NCBI GenBank assembly: GCA_045805265.1
Contig: JBJMLO010000018.1
Location: 1-64,000, forward strand
DNA length: 64,000 nucleotides
Origin: JBJMLO01 sp045805265
GTDB taxonomy: Bacteria > Actinomycetota > UBA4738 > JACQTL01
Direction: 5' to 3'
The notes under the pieces are model-generated. The model ran no database searches, was not told the DNA's origin, and worked only from the letters and a program-made list of their open reading frames with translations. Positions within the stretch are counted from its first letter, which is position 1, and every line of letters begins with the position of its first letter. Below, piece after piece: positions 25,761 to 34,431 of the stretch. Both the position numbers and the translations under genes were made by a program.

Positions 25761-26570
25761 TCACGGAGCCGGGCCGAGGTCGGTGTTGGTGGCGGCGACG
25801 AGCGCGGCCAGGACCGAACGGTAGAGCGCCTCCGAGATCTGCTCGTAGCTTCCTCGCACCTCGGGGTCGCCGAACGACAGGTCGTTCCACGTTCCCATCC
25901 CGCCGAACACCCAGGCCCGCGAGGCCGTCGCCGCGAGGCTTCGGCTCTCGGCGGGAAAGGCGGCCGCCGGCAGCATGTCGGGGTCCTCGGCCGCGGCCCG
26001 GCCCTCGAACGCCGCCCCGAACACCTCGCCCCACTCCGCGAGGTCGTGCGACACGGCGAACTGCCGCGCCGCGCCGAGCGACTCGCGGAGATCCCGCGTG
26101 GCCTCGACCGGAGAAGGCCTGGGAGGCTCTTCGGCCTCCTCGAGACTCGCGCCGCGGTACCGGACGTCCCAGATGCGCTGGTCCGGCGCCTGGATGTCGG
26201 CCACGTTCCAGGAGGCCCGCCACGCCTCCGCCGTCCGCCCGCCCGTCGCGAGGATGCTCCACGAGCCGGCGCCGGCGAACGCGACCAGATAGCGCTCCTC
26301 GAACGGCGCCCGGCCGGTCGTCCCCGGCTCCGGGCCCCCGGTCACGAGCCACAGGCGGTCGACGCCGCGGGCCTGCAGGCCCCGCATCCAGCCCGCGACG
26401 GCGTCCGACTCGCCCGAGGGATCGCCGTCGAGGGAGAAGCCGAGCCGGCCCACGTACCGGAACGTGGCGTTCGCGGCCTCCACCGGAGGCGGCTCGGGGC
26501 CGAGGCGACCGGCCAGCCACGCGGTCCCGTATCCGGCGAGGCAGATGACCTGGGCGAGCTCGCCGTTCAC
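25761..26570 (-). CDS. Uncharacterised protein, 269 residues
   Basis: GTG start with TACCAT seven bases upstream, a leaderless-type signal. The protein is soluble, acidic and Trp-containing, with no signal sequence. Segments such as FRYVGRLGFSLDG, RYLVAFAGAGSWSILATGG, and AWVFGGMGTWNDLSFGD look like a folded alpha/beta protein. I do not recognise the family. It is followed by a SnoaL-like gene on the same strand. Confidence 0.7.
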   Translation of the reverse strand: MNGELAQVICLAGYGTAWLAGRLGPEPPPVEAANATFRYVGRLGFSLDGDPSGESDAVAGWMRGLQARGVDRLWLVTGGPEPGTTGRAPFEERYLVAFAGAGSWSILATGGRTAEAWRASWNVADIQAPDQRIWDVRYRGASLEEAEEPPRPSPVEATRDLRESLGAARQFAVSHDLAEWGEVFGAAFEGRAAAEDPDMLPAAAFPAESRSLAATASRAWVFGGMGTWNDLSFGDPEVRGSYEQISEALYRSVLAALVAATNTDLGPAP

Positions 26571-26577
26571 GGATCAG

Positions 26578-26583
26578 ATGGTA
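26578..26583 (-). promoter_or_regulatory. Leaderless-type -10 for the 269-residue gene
   Basis: TACCAT read on the minus strand, then seven bases, then GTG. No ribosome site is present. Confidence 0.4.
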
Positions 26584-26647
26584 GGCGGTCCGGCGGCCGG
26601 GTCCCGGGTCGAGCGCGCGGACCGGCTACTACCTCAACACCTTCCTG

Positions 26648-26914
26648 ATGACGAAGACGCACAACGACACGCTCACGAAGGCCGTCCACGCGAAGCAGGT
26701 CGCGGTCGAGGCCACGACGTGCCCCTCGTGCGGCTCGATCAGCGTGTCGTTCGGCGGCGTGACCAAGTCGTTCAGCCTGGTCTCGGGGACCACGAAGCGC
26801 GAGGTCCTGTTCGTGGTCAACACGGGCTCGCTGCACACGGGCACCGTGACCATCAAGGTCACGTCCACGGCCAAGCAGGTCCAGATCGACGCCCTGGGGA
26901 CGAGCGCGCTGTAG
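26648..26914 (+). pseudogene. C-terminal remnant of an extracellular protein
   Basis: An 88-codon frame without ribosome site. From about codon 20 it reads like the last beta-sandwich module of a larger surface protein: ISVSFGGVTKSFSLVS, then KREVLFVVNT and GTVTIKVTSTAKQVQIDALG. The same frame upstream of the ATG continues with plausible protein sequence (TGYYLNTF) until a TAG near 26578, which suggests a truncated gene. It is sandwiched between two minus-strand genes. It could be a real small protein but I consider a gene fragment more likely. Confidence 0.4.
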
Positions 26915-26916
26915 CG

Positions 26917-27789
26917 CTACGGCTCCACGAATCGCCTGACGAACGCGAGGGCCGTGTCGGCGACCTCGCGCCAGCCGCCGTCGATCGTCAGCGCATGCCC
27001 CCGGTTGGGAATCGTCACGACCTCCGTCACCCCCTCGTTGCGCTTCTCGCGCTTGTAGGACGCGTTCGAGATCGCCGGGGGGACGGTGTGGTCGAGCTCG
27101 CCGGCGACGATCAGCAACGGACCACGCTCGGGATTCTTCGAATCGACCTTCGCCTCGGTCCAGGGGTTCAGGTTGGCGGCCGCCGCCTGGAAGATCGGCT
27201 TCCCCGAGGCGGGCACGGCGAACTTCTCGTACAGCTGCCTCGCCTCGTCCTCGCCGACGGCGTTGCCGAACGCGTAGTGGAACTGCTCGAACGTGAGCGG
27301 GACCGCGCGGTGCCGGTTGTTGGGGTTGCGCAGGACGGGCGAGCCCGAGCGGAGCGCCGAGATCGGGAGCGGGAGCACGCCGCGGAACGGAGCCGGTGAG
27401 ATGGCGACCGAGACCGCCGCCAGTCCACGACCTGCCAGGATCTCCGTCAGCAACCCCCCGAACGAGTGCCCGATGACGGCCGGCTTCTTGGTGAGTCGCC
27501 GGATCACCTCGTCGAAGTGGTCGGCCACCTGCCCCACCGACTTCTTGGCGAAGACGTCGGGCCGGGCATTCGCCTCCTGCACGTTGTCCGGGTCGTCGGG
27601 CCACCCGGGCGAGACCGCCGCGTACCCCGCCCCTTCGAACAGCCTGGCCCACCGGTCCCAGCTGGTCGCCAGGAGCCACAGGCCGTGGACGAACACGACG
27701 GGCGTCTTGCCCGAGGCGTTCGCCTTGTCGACCTGGGCCCGTTCCTGCTTGGTGACGGTGGTGGTGGGGGGCGCGGTTGTCCGGCTCAC
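26917..27789 (-). CDS. Alpha/beta hydrolase
   Basis: 290 residues, GTG start after an AGGAAGGA-type ribosome site. The classical fold is complete: oxyanion region FVHGLWLLATSW, nucleophile elbow IGHSFGGLL (Ser), acid in AGELDHTVP and catalytic His in NRGHALTID. A helical cap (about 140-205) covers the pocket. The N-terminal Thr-rich stretch is not a convincing signal peptide, so it is probably cytoplasmic. Substrate unknown; the sequence is of the esterase/haloperoxidase-like type. Confidence 0.87.
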   Translation of the reverse strand: MSRTTAPPTTTVTKQERAQVDKANASGKTPVVFVHGLWLLATSWDRWARLFEGAGYAAVSPGWPDDPDNVQEANARPDVFAKKSVGQVADHFDEVIRRLTKKPAVIGHSFGGLLTEILAGRGLAAVSVAISPAPFRGVLPLPISALRSGSPVLRNPNNRHRAVPLTFEQFHYAFGNAVGEDEARQLYEKFAVPASGKPIFQAAAANLNPWTEAKVDSKNPERGPLLIVAGELDHTVPPAISNASYKREKRNEGVTEVVTIPNRGHALTIDGGWREVADTALAFVRRFVEP

Positions 27790-27890
27790 GACGGGTCCTT
27801 CCTCTCGGCGGATCGACCCTCGATACGAGCGCCTGCCGCTCGCAATCCGCCCACCCTACGCCTTCTTGCGGAGGCCCCGAGAACACACAT

Positions 27891-27923
27891 CGCCCGGCTC
27901 CCCCGGGTGCGGGAGGCCGGGCG
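27891..27923 (-). terminator. Long GC hairpin after the YCII gene
   Basis: CGCCCGGCTCCC pairs with GGGAGGCCGGGCG with a single bulge, loop of eight bases. It lies 33 bases past the YCII stop and about 100 bases upstream of the hydrolase start on the same strand, a good intrinsic terminator shape without a clear T-run. Confidence 0.6.
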
Positions 27924-27955
27924 ATGCGACCGTGGAAGGCGGCGGCGGCTCGCGT

Positions 27956-28306
27956 CTAGTCGAAGGTCATCACCGGGCGGACCTCGATGGTCCCCGTGTG
28001 GGCTCCCGGGATCCGGGCGGCCAGGTCCAGGGCCTGCTGCTCGTCTGCCGCCTCGACCTTGTAGTAGGCGAACAGCTGCTGCTTCGTCGCCTCGAACGGG
28101 CCGGGCGCCGTGGCCGTCTGGCCGTCGCGGACCTGGACGGTCTTCGCCGTGGAGGTCGGCTGGAACGGGTCGCCGTCCAGGAAGGCCCCGCTGGCGACGA
28201 TCGACTTCGTGAACTCGTCGTACGCATCGGACTGGGCCTGGAACTGCTCCGGCGTCGCCTGCGACGCGGCCTGCTCGTCGCCGTAGATCAGCAGCATGAA
28301 CTTCAT
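27956..28306 (-). CDS. YCII-related (DGPF-domain) protein
   Basis: 116 residues, ATG seven bases after GGAGG. Starts MKFMLLIYGDE and contains the family landmarks SGAFLDGDPFQP, VRDGQTATAPGPFEATKQQL and the C-terminal RIPGAHTGTIEVRPV. DGPF-domain proteins form a ferredoxin-like dimer with a conserved His/Asp pair; their function is not established. In actinobacteria they are frequently linked to ECF sigma factors, and here the divergent neighbour is a SigE-family sigma gene 195 bases away. Confidence 0.88.
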   Translation of the reverse strand: MKFMLLIYGDEQAASQATPEQFQAQSDAYDEFTKSIVASGAFLDGDPFQPTSTAKTVQVRDGQTATAPGPFEATKQQLFAYYKVEAADEQQALDLAARIPGAHTGTIEVRPVMTFD

Positions 28307-28455
28307 TCCGTGCCTCCTTCCCCGGTCGCGGCTCGTCCGCGACTCACCCTGACGACGAACGGAGGTCGCCGGATTCGACACCGGGCGGCAGGAATCAGTC
28401 GGTGATCGAGGCCGGGCCCCGTCACGGGCGGCAGTGAGCAGGGACTCCGGTTCAT

Positions 28456-28482
28456 GGAACCGATTCGTGGTACCTGCGCGTC
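28456..28482 (+). promoter_or_regulatory. ECF-type promoter of the sigma factor gene
   Basis: GGAACC and CGTC are separated by 17 bases, the consensus of ECF sigma factors, and CGTC ends 19 bases before the sigma gene start. This suggests autoregulation by the encoded sigma factor. Confidence 0.6.
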
Positions 28483-28501
28483 CTGAGCCCGTGATGGGTG
28501 C

Positions 28502-29032
28502 ATGGTGACCACGACCGTGAGCGAGATGACGGCGACGGAGACCGGCAGGCTCGGCGAGCTGTACCTGCGGCACGCCGACGACGCCGTCCGGCTGGCGTAC
28601 CTGTTGACCGGAGACCGGGCGCTGGCGGAGGACCTCGTCCAGGACGCCTTCGTCCGCCTGGCCGGGAGGCTGGTCCACCTCCGGGACCCCGGCGCCTTCG
28701 AGGCGTACCTGCGAAGGACCGTCGTGAACCTCACCAACTCCCACTTCCGGCGGAGGAAGGTCGAGCGGACCTATCTGGAACGGGCGCGCGGCGCAATCGG
28801 CCCGCACGGAACCCAGCTGTCCGCCCGGTCGTTCGAGGACCGGGAGGATCTGTGGCAGGCGCTCATGCGACTGTCGGCGCGACAGCGCGCCGCGCTCGTC
28901 CTCCGGTTCTACGAGGACCTCCCCGAGCGACAGGTCGCCGAGATCCTGCGGTGCCGCCCCGGGACCGTGAAGTCGCTGGTGTCGCGAGGGCTCGAGACGT
29001 TGAGAGACGAGGTCCGAGGTGAAGACCGATGA
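28502..29032 (+). CDS. RNA polymerase ECF sigma factor, SigE family
   Basis: 176 residues. Sigma70 region 2 (about 18-85): LYLRHADDAVRLAYLLTGD, AEDLVQDAFVRLAGR; region 4 (about 118-172): LMRLSARQRAALVLRFYEDL, QVAEILRCRPGTVKSLVSRGL. The short length and wording are those of the actinobacterial SigE family, not the longer ECF41/42 types with a C-terminal SnoaL or TPR domain. The stop overlaps the following start (ATGA), so the downstream membrane protein is co-translated and is the obvious candidate regulator. Confidence 0.93.
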   Translation: MVTTTVSEMTATETGRLGELYLRHADDAVRLAYLLTGDRALAEDLVQDAFVRLAGRLVHLRDPGAFEAYLRRTVVNLTNSHFRRRKVERTYLERARGAIGPHGTQLSARSFEDREDLWQALMRLSARQRAALVLRFYEDLPERQVAEILRCRPGTVKSLVSRGLETLRDEVRGEDR

Positions 29033-29772
29033 CTGACATGCGTGACGAACTCCAGGAGCTCCTGCAGCGTCGAGCCGACGGCGTGCCCCCGCACCCTGAG
29101 GTCCCCCGGTCGCTCGCCGGCCGGGCCCGCCGGAGGGTCGCCCTGAACGCCCTGGGGGTCGGGATGGTGGTCCTCGTGATGGCTGGGGGAGCCTTCGCCG
29201 GCCTCCGCGCCATCGACGCGGCCGGCCCCTCCCAGCCGGCCCACCCGGGGCAGCCGACGGCCCCCACGGTCGGGCCGACCGGGCCGTCGGGCCAGCCCAC
29301 GCCCTCGGCCGGGTCGATCTCCGCCTGCACGTCGGCGCAGCTCAGGGCCGTCGGAACCTTCGAGGGTGCGGCCGGCTCGCGGGAGGGCGGCGTCAGCCTG
29401 ACGAACCTTTCGGACGGAACCTGCACGCTGCAGGGCACGCCGACGATCACCCTGCTCGACCAGAACCTCCAGCCGATCACGATCGGCGTCACGTTCAGCT
29501 CCTCGCCGCCGGGATGGTCGGTCTACGCATCGCCGACGCCCGCGGGCTGGCCCGTCGTCACCGTCCACCCCGGTGACTCGGCGTTCGTCCGCCTCCGGTG
29601 GTCCAACTGGTGTCCGGACGGCCGCGCCGCGCCCCCGTGGCGGATGGACGTCCCCGGCGGTGGCGCCGTCGACGTCAACGGACTGGATGCGCCGGGGCCG
29701 CCGCCCTGCAACGGCCAGGGCATGCCCTCGACGATCGAGGTCGGACCGTTCGAGCCGGGGCCGGGCGCGTAA
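29029..29772 (+). CDS. Membrane-anchored DUF4232 protein, possible anti-sigma partner
   Basis: 247 residues: a cytoplasmic N-terminus of about 40 residues (MTDMRDELQELLQRRADG, then PRSLAGRARRR), one membrane helix (about 42-62), a Pro/Thr/Gly linker and an outer DUF4232 domain (CTSAQLRAVGTFEGAAGSREGG, LTNLSDGTCTLQGTP, CPDG...). No zinc-binding anti-sigma motif is visible in the short N-terminus, so an anti-sigma role is inferred from overlap with the sigma gene and from its topology. DUF4232 domains are common in actinobacterial exported proteins; ligand unknown. Confidence 0.8.
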   Translation: MTDMRDELQELLQRRADGVPPHPEVPRSLAGRARRRVALNALGVGMVVLVMAGGAFAGLRAIDAAGPSQPAHPGQPTAPTVGPTGPSGQPTPSAGSISACTSAQLRAVGTFEGAAGSREGGVSLTNLSDGTCTLQGTPTITLLDQNLQPITIGVTFSSSPPGWSVYASPTPAGWPVVTVHPGDSAFVRLRWSNWCPDGRAAPPWRMDVPGGGAVDVNGLDAPGPPPCNGQGMPSTIEVGPFEPGPGA

Positions 29773-29861
29773 GCGGCGCATCCTGCCGAACCCCGCTCGG
29801 AGGGGCGCTCGGGCCCAGCTGAAGCCGGCGATGCGGCCCGCCGGGACGCCCGATCGACCGC

Positions 29862-30236
29862 CTACCCCTCGGGCCCGTCCACGTTGAACACCGGGTCGCC
29901 CGAGCCCGACCGGACCACAACGATCTGCGACTCTCCCTCGGTGGGATTGCCCTCCCGATGGACGGCGCCCGGCGCCACGTACAGGAAGTCGTCGGGCGTC
30001 GCCACCAGCACCTCGCGCCCACCCGGGCCGAACTCCATCCGCAGGGCTCCCGAGAGCACGTAGATCGTCGACTCGCAGTCGCCGTGGTGGTGCCAGCCCG
30101 AGATCGCGCCGGGGGCCGTCCTCGCCACGCCGGCCCACATCCGCTCGGTGGCCACGGCCTCCTCCCGGACCATCCCGGCCGTCCCCGCTCCCTCGGTCCG
30201 CTCTTCCGCCCTGATCAGGCGTACCGCTCCAGCCAT
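29862..30236 (-). CDS. Small single-domain cupin
   Basis: 124 residues. Cupin motif 1 is seen in ISGWHHHGDCESTIYVLSG (His-His-His and Glu as metal ligands) and motif 2 in PDDFLYVAPGAVHREGN (third His). The N-terminal strand and the C-terminal FNVDGPEG complete the barrel. Such stand-alone cupins range from metal-dependent isomerases to binding proteins; nothing in the context decides. It is divergent from an acyl-CoA synthetase gene, about 135 bases apart. Confidence 0.85.
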   Translation of the reverse strand: MAGAVRLIRAEERTEGAGTAGMVREEAVATERMWAGVARTAPGAISGWHHHGDCESTIYVLSGALRMEFGPGGREVLVATPDDFLYVAPGAVHREGNPTEGESQIVVVRSGSGDPVFNVDGPEG

Positions 30237-30372
30237 CGTCCACCCTCCCGCCGGTGAGGTCCTCGGGGCGAGCGTAGGCCACCGCCACGGCCCCCGGCTT
30301 CGGTCTCGTGCCCTCGTTTGCCCGGCCTGGTCACGCGGCCTACGCTCGGAGGGTCCGGACTCTCGGGAGGCG

Positions 30373-32079
30373 ATGGCGGTGAGGGCCAGCTACGTCCACG
30401 GGGCATCGGAGGTCGCGCTCGTCGGTGTGACGATCGGGCGCGAGCTGGATCTGGTCGCGGCGGCGCATCCCGATGCCGAGGCGCTCGTCTCCCGGCACCA
30501 GAAGGTCCGGCTGACCTACACGGAGCTGCTCGAGGAGGTCGAGCTCGTGGCCCGGGGCCTCCTGGCGCTCGGGATCCGGGCCGGGGACCGGGTCGGGATC
30601 TGGTCGCCGAACAACGCGGAGTGGCTGGTCCTCCAGTACGCGACCGCCAAGGTCGGGGCGATCCTCGTCAACATCAACCCGGCCTACCGGACGCACGAGC
30701 TGGAGTACGCTCTGACGCAGTCCGGCGTGTCGCTGCTGGTGGCCGCGCCGGGGTTCCGGACCGCCGACTACGTCGCCATGCTGACCGAGCTGGCGCCGGA
30801 GCTGCGGACCTCCGCACCGGGCGCGATCCACGCCGATCGGCTGCCCGCCCTCCACGCGCTGGTCACGCTCGGCACCGAACGGCACTCCCCCGCCGCCTGG
30901 GCCTGGGACGACCTCCGGTCGCGGGGCGAGGATGTTGCGGAGGACGACCTCCGCGAGCGGGAGGGAACGCTCCAGTTCGACGACCCGATCAACATCCAGT
31001 ACACGTCCGGCACGACCGGGTTCCCCAAGGGCGCGACGCTCAGCCACCACAACATCCTGAACAACGGGTTCTTCATCGGGGAGCGGCTGAAGCTGACGCC
31101 GGAGGACCGCATCTGCCTGCCGGTCCCCTTCTACCACTGCTTCGGCATGGTCCTCGGGAACCTGGCGGCGATGACCCACGGCAGCTGCATCGTCCTGCCG
31201 GCCGAGGCGTTCGACCCGCTGGCCTGCCTCCAGACCGTCCAGGAGGAGGGGTGCACGGCGCTGTATGGCGTCCCCACGATGTTCATCGCCGAGCTCGAGT
31301 GCCCCGAGTTCTCCGCGTACGACCTGTCGTCGCTCCGCACGGGGATCATGGCCGGCTCGCCGTGTCCCATCGAGGTCATGCGGCAGGTGATCGACCGCAT
31401 GCACATGGGCGAGGTGACGATCTGCTACGGGATGACCGAGACCTCGCCGGTGTCGTTCCAGTCGAACACCGACGACGCCCTCGAGCTGCGCGTGTCCACG
31501 GTGGGCGCGATCCACCCGCACGTCGAGGTGAAGATCGTCGAGCCCGAGACCGGGGGCATCGTTCCGCGAGGCGAACCGGGCGAGCTCTGCACTCGGGGGT
31601 ACTGCGTGATGCTCGGCTACTGGGAGAACCCGGAGGCCACCCGCGAGTCCATCGACGAGGCCAGGTGGATGCACACGGGCGACCTCGCGGTCATGCGCGA
31701 CGACGGCTACGTCAACGTCGTCGGCCGGATCAAGGACATGATCATCCGCGGCGGCGAGAACATCTACCCGCGCGAGATCGAGGAGTTCCTGTACCAGCAC
31801 CCGGCTGTCGCCGACGTGCAGGTCATCGGCGTCCCGGACGCCAGGTACGGCGAGGAGGTCTGCGCCTGGGTCAAGCTGAAGCAGGGCACAAGCCTGACCG
31901 CAGAAGAGCTCCGAGAGCACTGCCGGGGCAGGATCGCGACCTACAAGATCCCCCGCTACGTCCGGTTCACCGACGAGTTCCCCATGACGGTGACCGGCAA
32001 GGTCCAGAAGTTCGTGATGCGCGACACGTCGACCGAGGAGCTCGGCCTGCAGGACCTGGGCAGCCAGGCCACGGCGTAG
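30373..32079 (+). CDS. Fatty-acyl-CoA synthetase (AMP-forming)
   Basis: 568 residues, ATG two bases after GGGAGG; the long upstream extension of the frame is rejected. ANL superfamily: P-loop YTSGTTGFPKGATLSHHN, A5 motif CYGMTETSPVS, hinge GRIKDMIIRGGENIYPREIE, and the catalytic Lys in TVTGKVQKFVMR. The N-terminal part and SHHNILNNG / PFYHCFGMV match medium- to long-chain FadD enzymes. It activates a fatty acid to acyl-CoA through an acyl-AMP. Followed after 34 bases by a second, different synthetase. Confidence 0.92.
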   Translation: MAVRASYVHGASEVALVGVTIGRELDLVAAAHPDAEALVSRHQKVRLTYTELLEEVELVARGLLALGIRAGDRVGIWSPNNAEWLVLQYATAKVGAILVNINPAYRTHELEYALTQSGVSLLVAAPGFRTADYVAMLTELAPELRTSAPGAIHADRLPALHALVTLGTERHSPAAWAWDDLRSRGEDVAEDDLREREGTLQFDDPINIQYTSGTTGFPKGATLSHHNILNNGFFIGERLKLTPEDRICLPVPFYHCFGMVLGNLAAMTHGSCIVLPAEAFDPLACLQTVQEEGCTALYGVPTMFIAELECPEFSAYDLSSLRTGIMAGSPCPIEVMRQVIDRMHMGEVTICYGMTETSPVSFQSNTDDALELRVSTVGAIHPHVEVKIVEPETGGIVPRGEPGELCTRGYCVMLGYWENPEATRESIDEARWMHTGDLAVMRDDGYVNVVGRIKDMIIRGGENIYPREIEEFLYQHPAVADVQVIGVPDARYGEEVCAWVKLKQGTSLTAEELREHCRGRIATYKIPRYVRFTDEFPMTVTGKVQKFVMRDTSTEELGLQDLGSQATA

Positions 32080-32100
32080 TCCCGATCCCACCCGGTCGGA

Positions 32101-32106
32101 TACCGT
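32101..32106 (+). promoter_or_regulatory. Leaderless-type -10 for the second synthetase
   Basis: TACCGT followed by seven bases and GTG, with an ATG as the very next codon. Suggests independent leaderless transcription even though the upstream synthetase is only 34 bases away. Confidence 0.4.
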
Positions 32107-32113
32107 CACCCAC

Positions 32114-33556
32114 GTGATGGACGAACTGCTGCCCGTGGTCCTGGCGGGCGGCGACGGCGAGGCGGTGAGGGTCGGGGACCGGTCGATCACGTACGGCCGG
32201 CTGCGGGACGCCGCGTCGGCCGTGGCGGCCGGCCTCGCGCCCGGCGAGCACGTGGCCGTGTGGGCCGAACAGGTCGTGGAGACCTCCGTCGGCGTGGTGG
32301 GCGTCCTGATGGCCGGCGCGGTCGCGGTCCCGGTCAACCCCAGGATCGGGGTCCGCGAGCTGGAGCACCTGCTCCGGGGGGCGGCACCCCGACGGGTGAT
32401 GGCCGCGCCCGGAGCCGACCTCCCGGCAGGCCTCGACGCCCTGGAACGCGTCGACGTGGACGTCGAGGCGCCGGGACCCGGACGTCCCCTCCGTCCCGAG
32501 CCGGGCCCGGAGGCTCCGGCGCTGCTGTTCTTCACGTCCGGTACGACCGGACCCCCCAAGGGCGCGATCGTCCCCCGCCGGGCCCTGGCCTCGAACCTGG
32601 ACGCGCAGGCCTCGGCCTGGGAGTGGACTCCGGGCGACGTCCTCACCCACGGGCTGCCGCTGCACCACGTCCATGGGCTCGTGCTGGGAATCCTGGGAGC
32701 ACTCCGCGTGGGGAGCAGGGTCCACCACGTCGGAAGGTTCTCCCCGCAGGCGATCGCCCGCGAGCTGGCCGACGAGGGAACCATGCTGTTCGCCGTCCCC
32801 ACGATGTATCGCGACCTGGCGGACGCGGCCGAGGCCGACCCCGCCGTGGCGAGCGCGCTGGGACGCGCGCGCCTTCTGGTGTCCGGCTCCGCTCCCCTCC
32901 CGACACGGGACTGGACCAGGATCGAGCGCGCCACGGGGAACCGGATCGTCCAGCGGTACGGCCTCACGGAGACCCTCATGAACTGCGCGGTGCCCGCCGG
33001 GAGCGACCGGCCCGCCGGGACGGTCGGCCCGCCCCTTCCCGGCGTGGAGGTCGGCCTGATCGGCGGCGGCGGGGTCCCCATCGAGGATGACGAGACGACC
33101 GGCGAGGTGCTGGTTCGCGGCCCCAACGTGTTCCTCGGCTACCTGAACGACGACCGCGCCACCGCCAACGCCCTGCGCGGGGGGTGGTTCCACACGGGCG
33201 ACGTCGCGTCCCGCGACCGGAACGGGTGGTTCCGGCTCCTGGGGCGGCGGGACCTCGACCTCATCAAGACGGGCGGTCACCGGGTGGGGGCAGGCGAGGT
33301 CGAGGACGCCCTGCTGGAGCACCCCGCGGTGGCCGAGGCGGCGGTGACCGGCGAGCCCGACGAGCGCCTCGGCCAGCGCATCGTGGGGTGGATCGCCCTG
33401 CGGCAGGGGCAGGAAGCGAGCGCCGCGGACCTCGTGGAGCACGTGGCCGCGACGCTCGCACCGCACAAGCGCCCCCGGGACATCCGCTTCGTCTCCCGCC
33501 TCCCCCGCAACGAGATGGGGAAGATCGTGAAGTCGGCCCTCGAGCGGGAGCCGTAG
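32114..33556 (+). CDS. Acyl-CoA synthetase, MatB-like
   Basis: 480 residues, shorter than FadD enzymes. ANL motifs: FTSGTTGPPKGAIVPRRAL, LPLHHVHGLVLGIL, VSGSAPLP, RYGLTETLMN, GRRDLDLIKTGGHRVGAGEVE and the C-terminal catalytic Lys in EMGKIVKSAL. The HHVHGL and SGSAPL wording and the KTGGHRVGAGEVE hinge are typical of malonyl-CoA synthetase MatB and its FadD36-like relatives. The substrate could be malonate, methylmalonate or another short acid; the sequence alone does not decide. It ends only a few bases from the convergent SRPBCC gene. Confidence 0.88.
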   Translation: MMDELLPVVLAGGDGEAVRVGDRSITYGRLRDAASAVAAGLAPGEHVAVWAEQVVETSVGVVGVLMAGAVAVPVNPRIGVRELEHLLRGAAPRRVMAAPGADLPAGLDALERVDVDVEAPGPGRPLRPEPGPEAPALLFFTSGTTGPPKGAIVPRRALASNLDAQASAWEWTPGDVLTHGLPLHHVHGLVLGILGALRVGSRVHHVGRFSPQAIARELADEGTMLFAVPTMYRDLADAAEADPAVASALGRARLLVSGSAPLPTRDWTRIERATGNRIVQRYGLTETLMNCAVPAGSDRPAGTVGPPLPGVEVGLIGGGGVPIEDDETTGEVLVRGPNVFLGYLNDDRATANALRGGWFHTGDVASRDRNGWFRLLGRRDLDLIKTGGHRVGAGEVEDALLEHPAVAEAAVTGEPDERLGQRIVGWIALRQGQEASAADLVEHVAATLAPHKRPRDIRFVSRLPRNEMGKIVKSALEREP

Positions 33557-33567
33557 CCCGCCGTTCG

Positions 33568-34068
33568 TCAGCCGGCCGTGCGTCCCCTGAGGACCTCGAG
33601 GTACTCGTCGAGGCGCTCGTAGGTCTCGACGGCGCCCTCCTCCATGCCCGACTCGAGCATCCCGTCGCGGTCCTCGACGGTGTCGAAGACGACCGTGGCC
33701 GTGAGCGTGGTCTTTCCGTCGTGTTCCTCGAACGTCGCCGTCTGGACCGAGACGTGGCCGGGCACGCCCTCCCACTCGAACGTCCACACGATCCGCTCGG
33801 GCCGCACGATCTCGCGGAACTCGCCGCGGAATGCCGGAATCTCGCCGTCGGCACCGCGGTGCACGATCCGCCAGGCGCCGCCGGGCCGGAAGTCCATCTC
33901 GCAGCTGGCGACCTCGTATCGCCTCGGCCCCCACCATTGGGACAGGTGCTCGCACGAACTGTGCGCCTCGAACACGAGGTCGCGCGGCGCGTCGAACACC
34001 CGGGTGGTGACGATCTCCCGGTCCGACGGCGTCGTCACCGTGAGCACGTTGCTACCGCTCCTTGCCAT
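33568..34068 (-). CDS. SRPBCC (AHSA1/Aha1-like) domain protein
   Basis: 166 residues, ATG after GGGGAAGG. START/Bet-v1-like fold: VTTRVFDAPRDLVFEAHSS, LSQWWGPRRYEV, FRPGGAWRIVHRG, and the C-terminal helix with GMEEGAVETYERLDEYL. In actinobacteria such proteins are typically encoded directly behind an ArsR regulator, as here, where they overlap by 17 bases. Their ligand is generally unknown. Confidence 0.9.
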   Translation of the reverse strand: MARSGSNVLTVTTPSDREIVTTRVFDAPRDLVFEAHSSCEHLSQWWGPRRYEVASCEMDFRPGGAWRIVHRGADGEIPAFRGEFREIVRPERIVWTFEWEGVPGHVSVQTATFEEHDGKTTLTATVVFDTVEDRDGMLESGMEEGAVETYERLDEYLEVLRGRTAG

Positions 34069-34414
34069 TGCCTTCCCCTTTCTCTCGTCCCTGGAGCTCG
34101 TCCAGGTACTCGTCCAGCCGGTCGTAGCTCTCCTCCCAGAACCTCCGGTACCGCTCGGCCCACTCGGCCACCTCCCGGAGCGGCCCGGCCTCGAGCCGCG
34201 CCGGCCGCCACTGCCGCTCCCGGCCCCGCGCGATCAGCCCCGCTCGCTCGAGCACCTTCAGGTGCTTCGAGACGGCCGGCATGCTCATCTCGAACGGCTC
34301 CGCCAGCTCGGTGACGGAGGCTTCCCCCGCCGCCAGCCGCGCGAGGATCGCCCGCCGCGTCGGATCCGCGAGGGCCCCGAACGTCCGGTCCAGCTGCTCG
34401 GTCGCCGTTGCCAT
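34052..34414 (-). CDS. ArsR-family transcriptional regulator
   Basis: 120 residues, ATG five bases after GGAGGAG. Winged helix: FGALADPTRRAILARLAAGEASVTELAEPFEMSMPAVSKHLKVLERAGLI, all of the ArsR signature in register. No Cys pairs for metal sensing are present, so it belongs to the metal-independent SdpR-like class that is paired with SRPBCC genes. It probably represses its own operon at the AT-rich dyad just upstream. Confidence 0.92.
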   Translation of the reverse strand: MATATEQLDRTFGALADPTRRAILARLAAGEASVTELAEPFEMSMPAVSKHLKVLERAGLIARGRERQWRPARLEAGPLREVAEWAERYRRFWEESYDRLDEYLDELQGREKGEGNGKER

Positions 34415-34431
34415 TCAACTCCTCCGTTAAA

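Noticed and set aside
28502..29032. ECF41/ECF42 assignment because of the YCII neighbour
   Set aside because: The sigma factor is only 176 residues and lacks the C-terminal SnoaL or TPR extension of those groups.
30340..33126. A 928-codon minus-strand ORF
   Set aside because: Antisense to two acyl-CoA synthetases with intact motifs; a typical GC-rich shadow frame.
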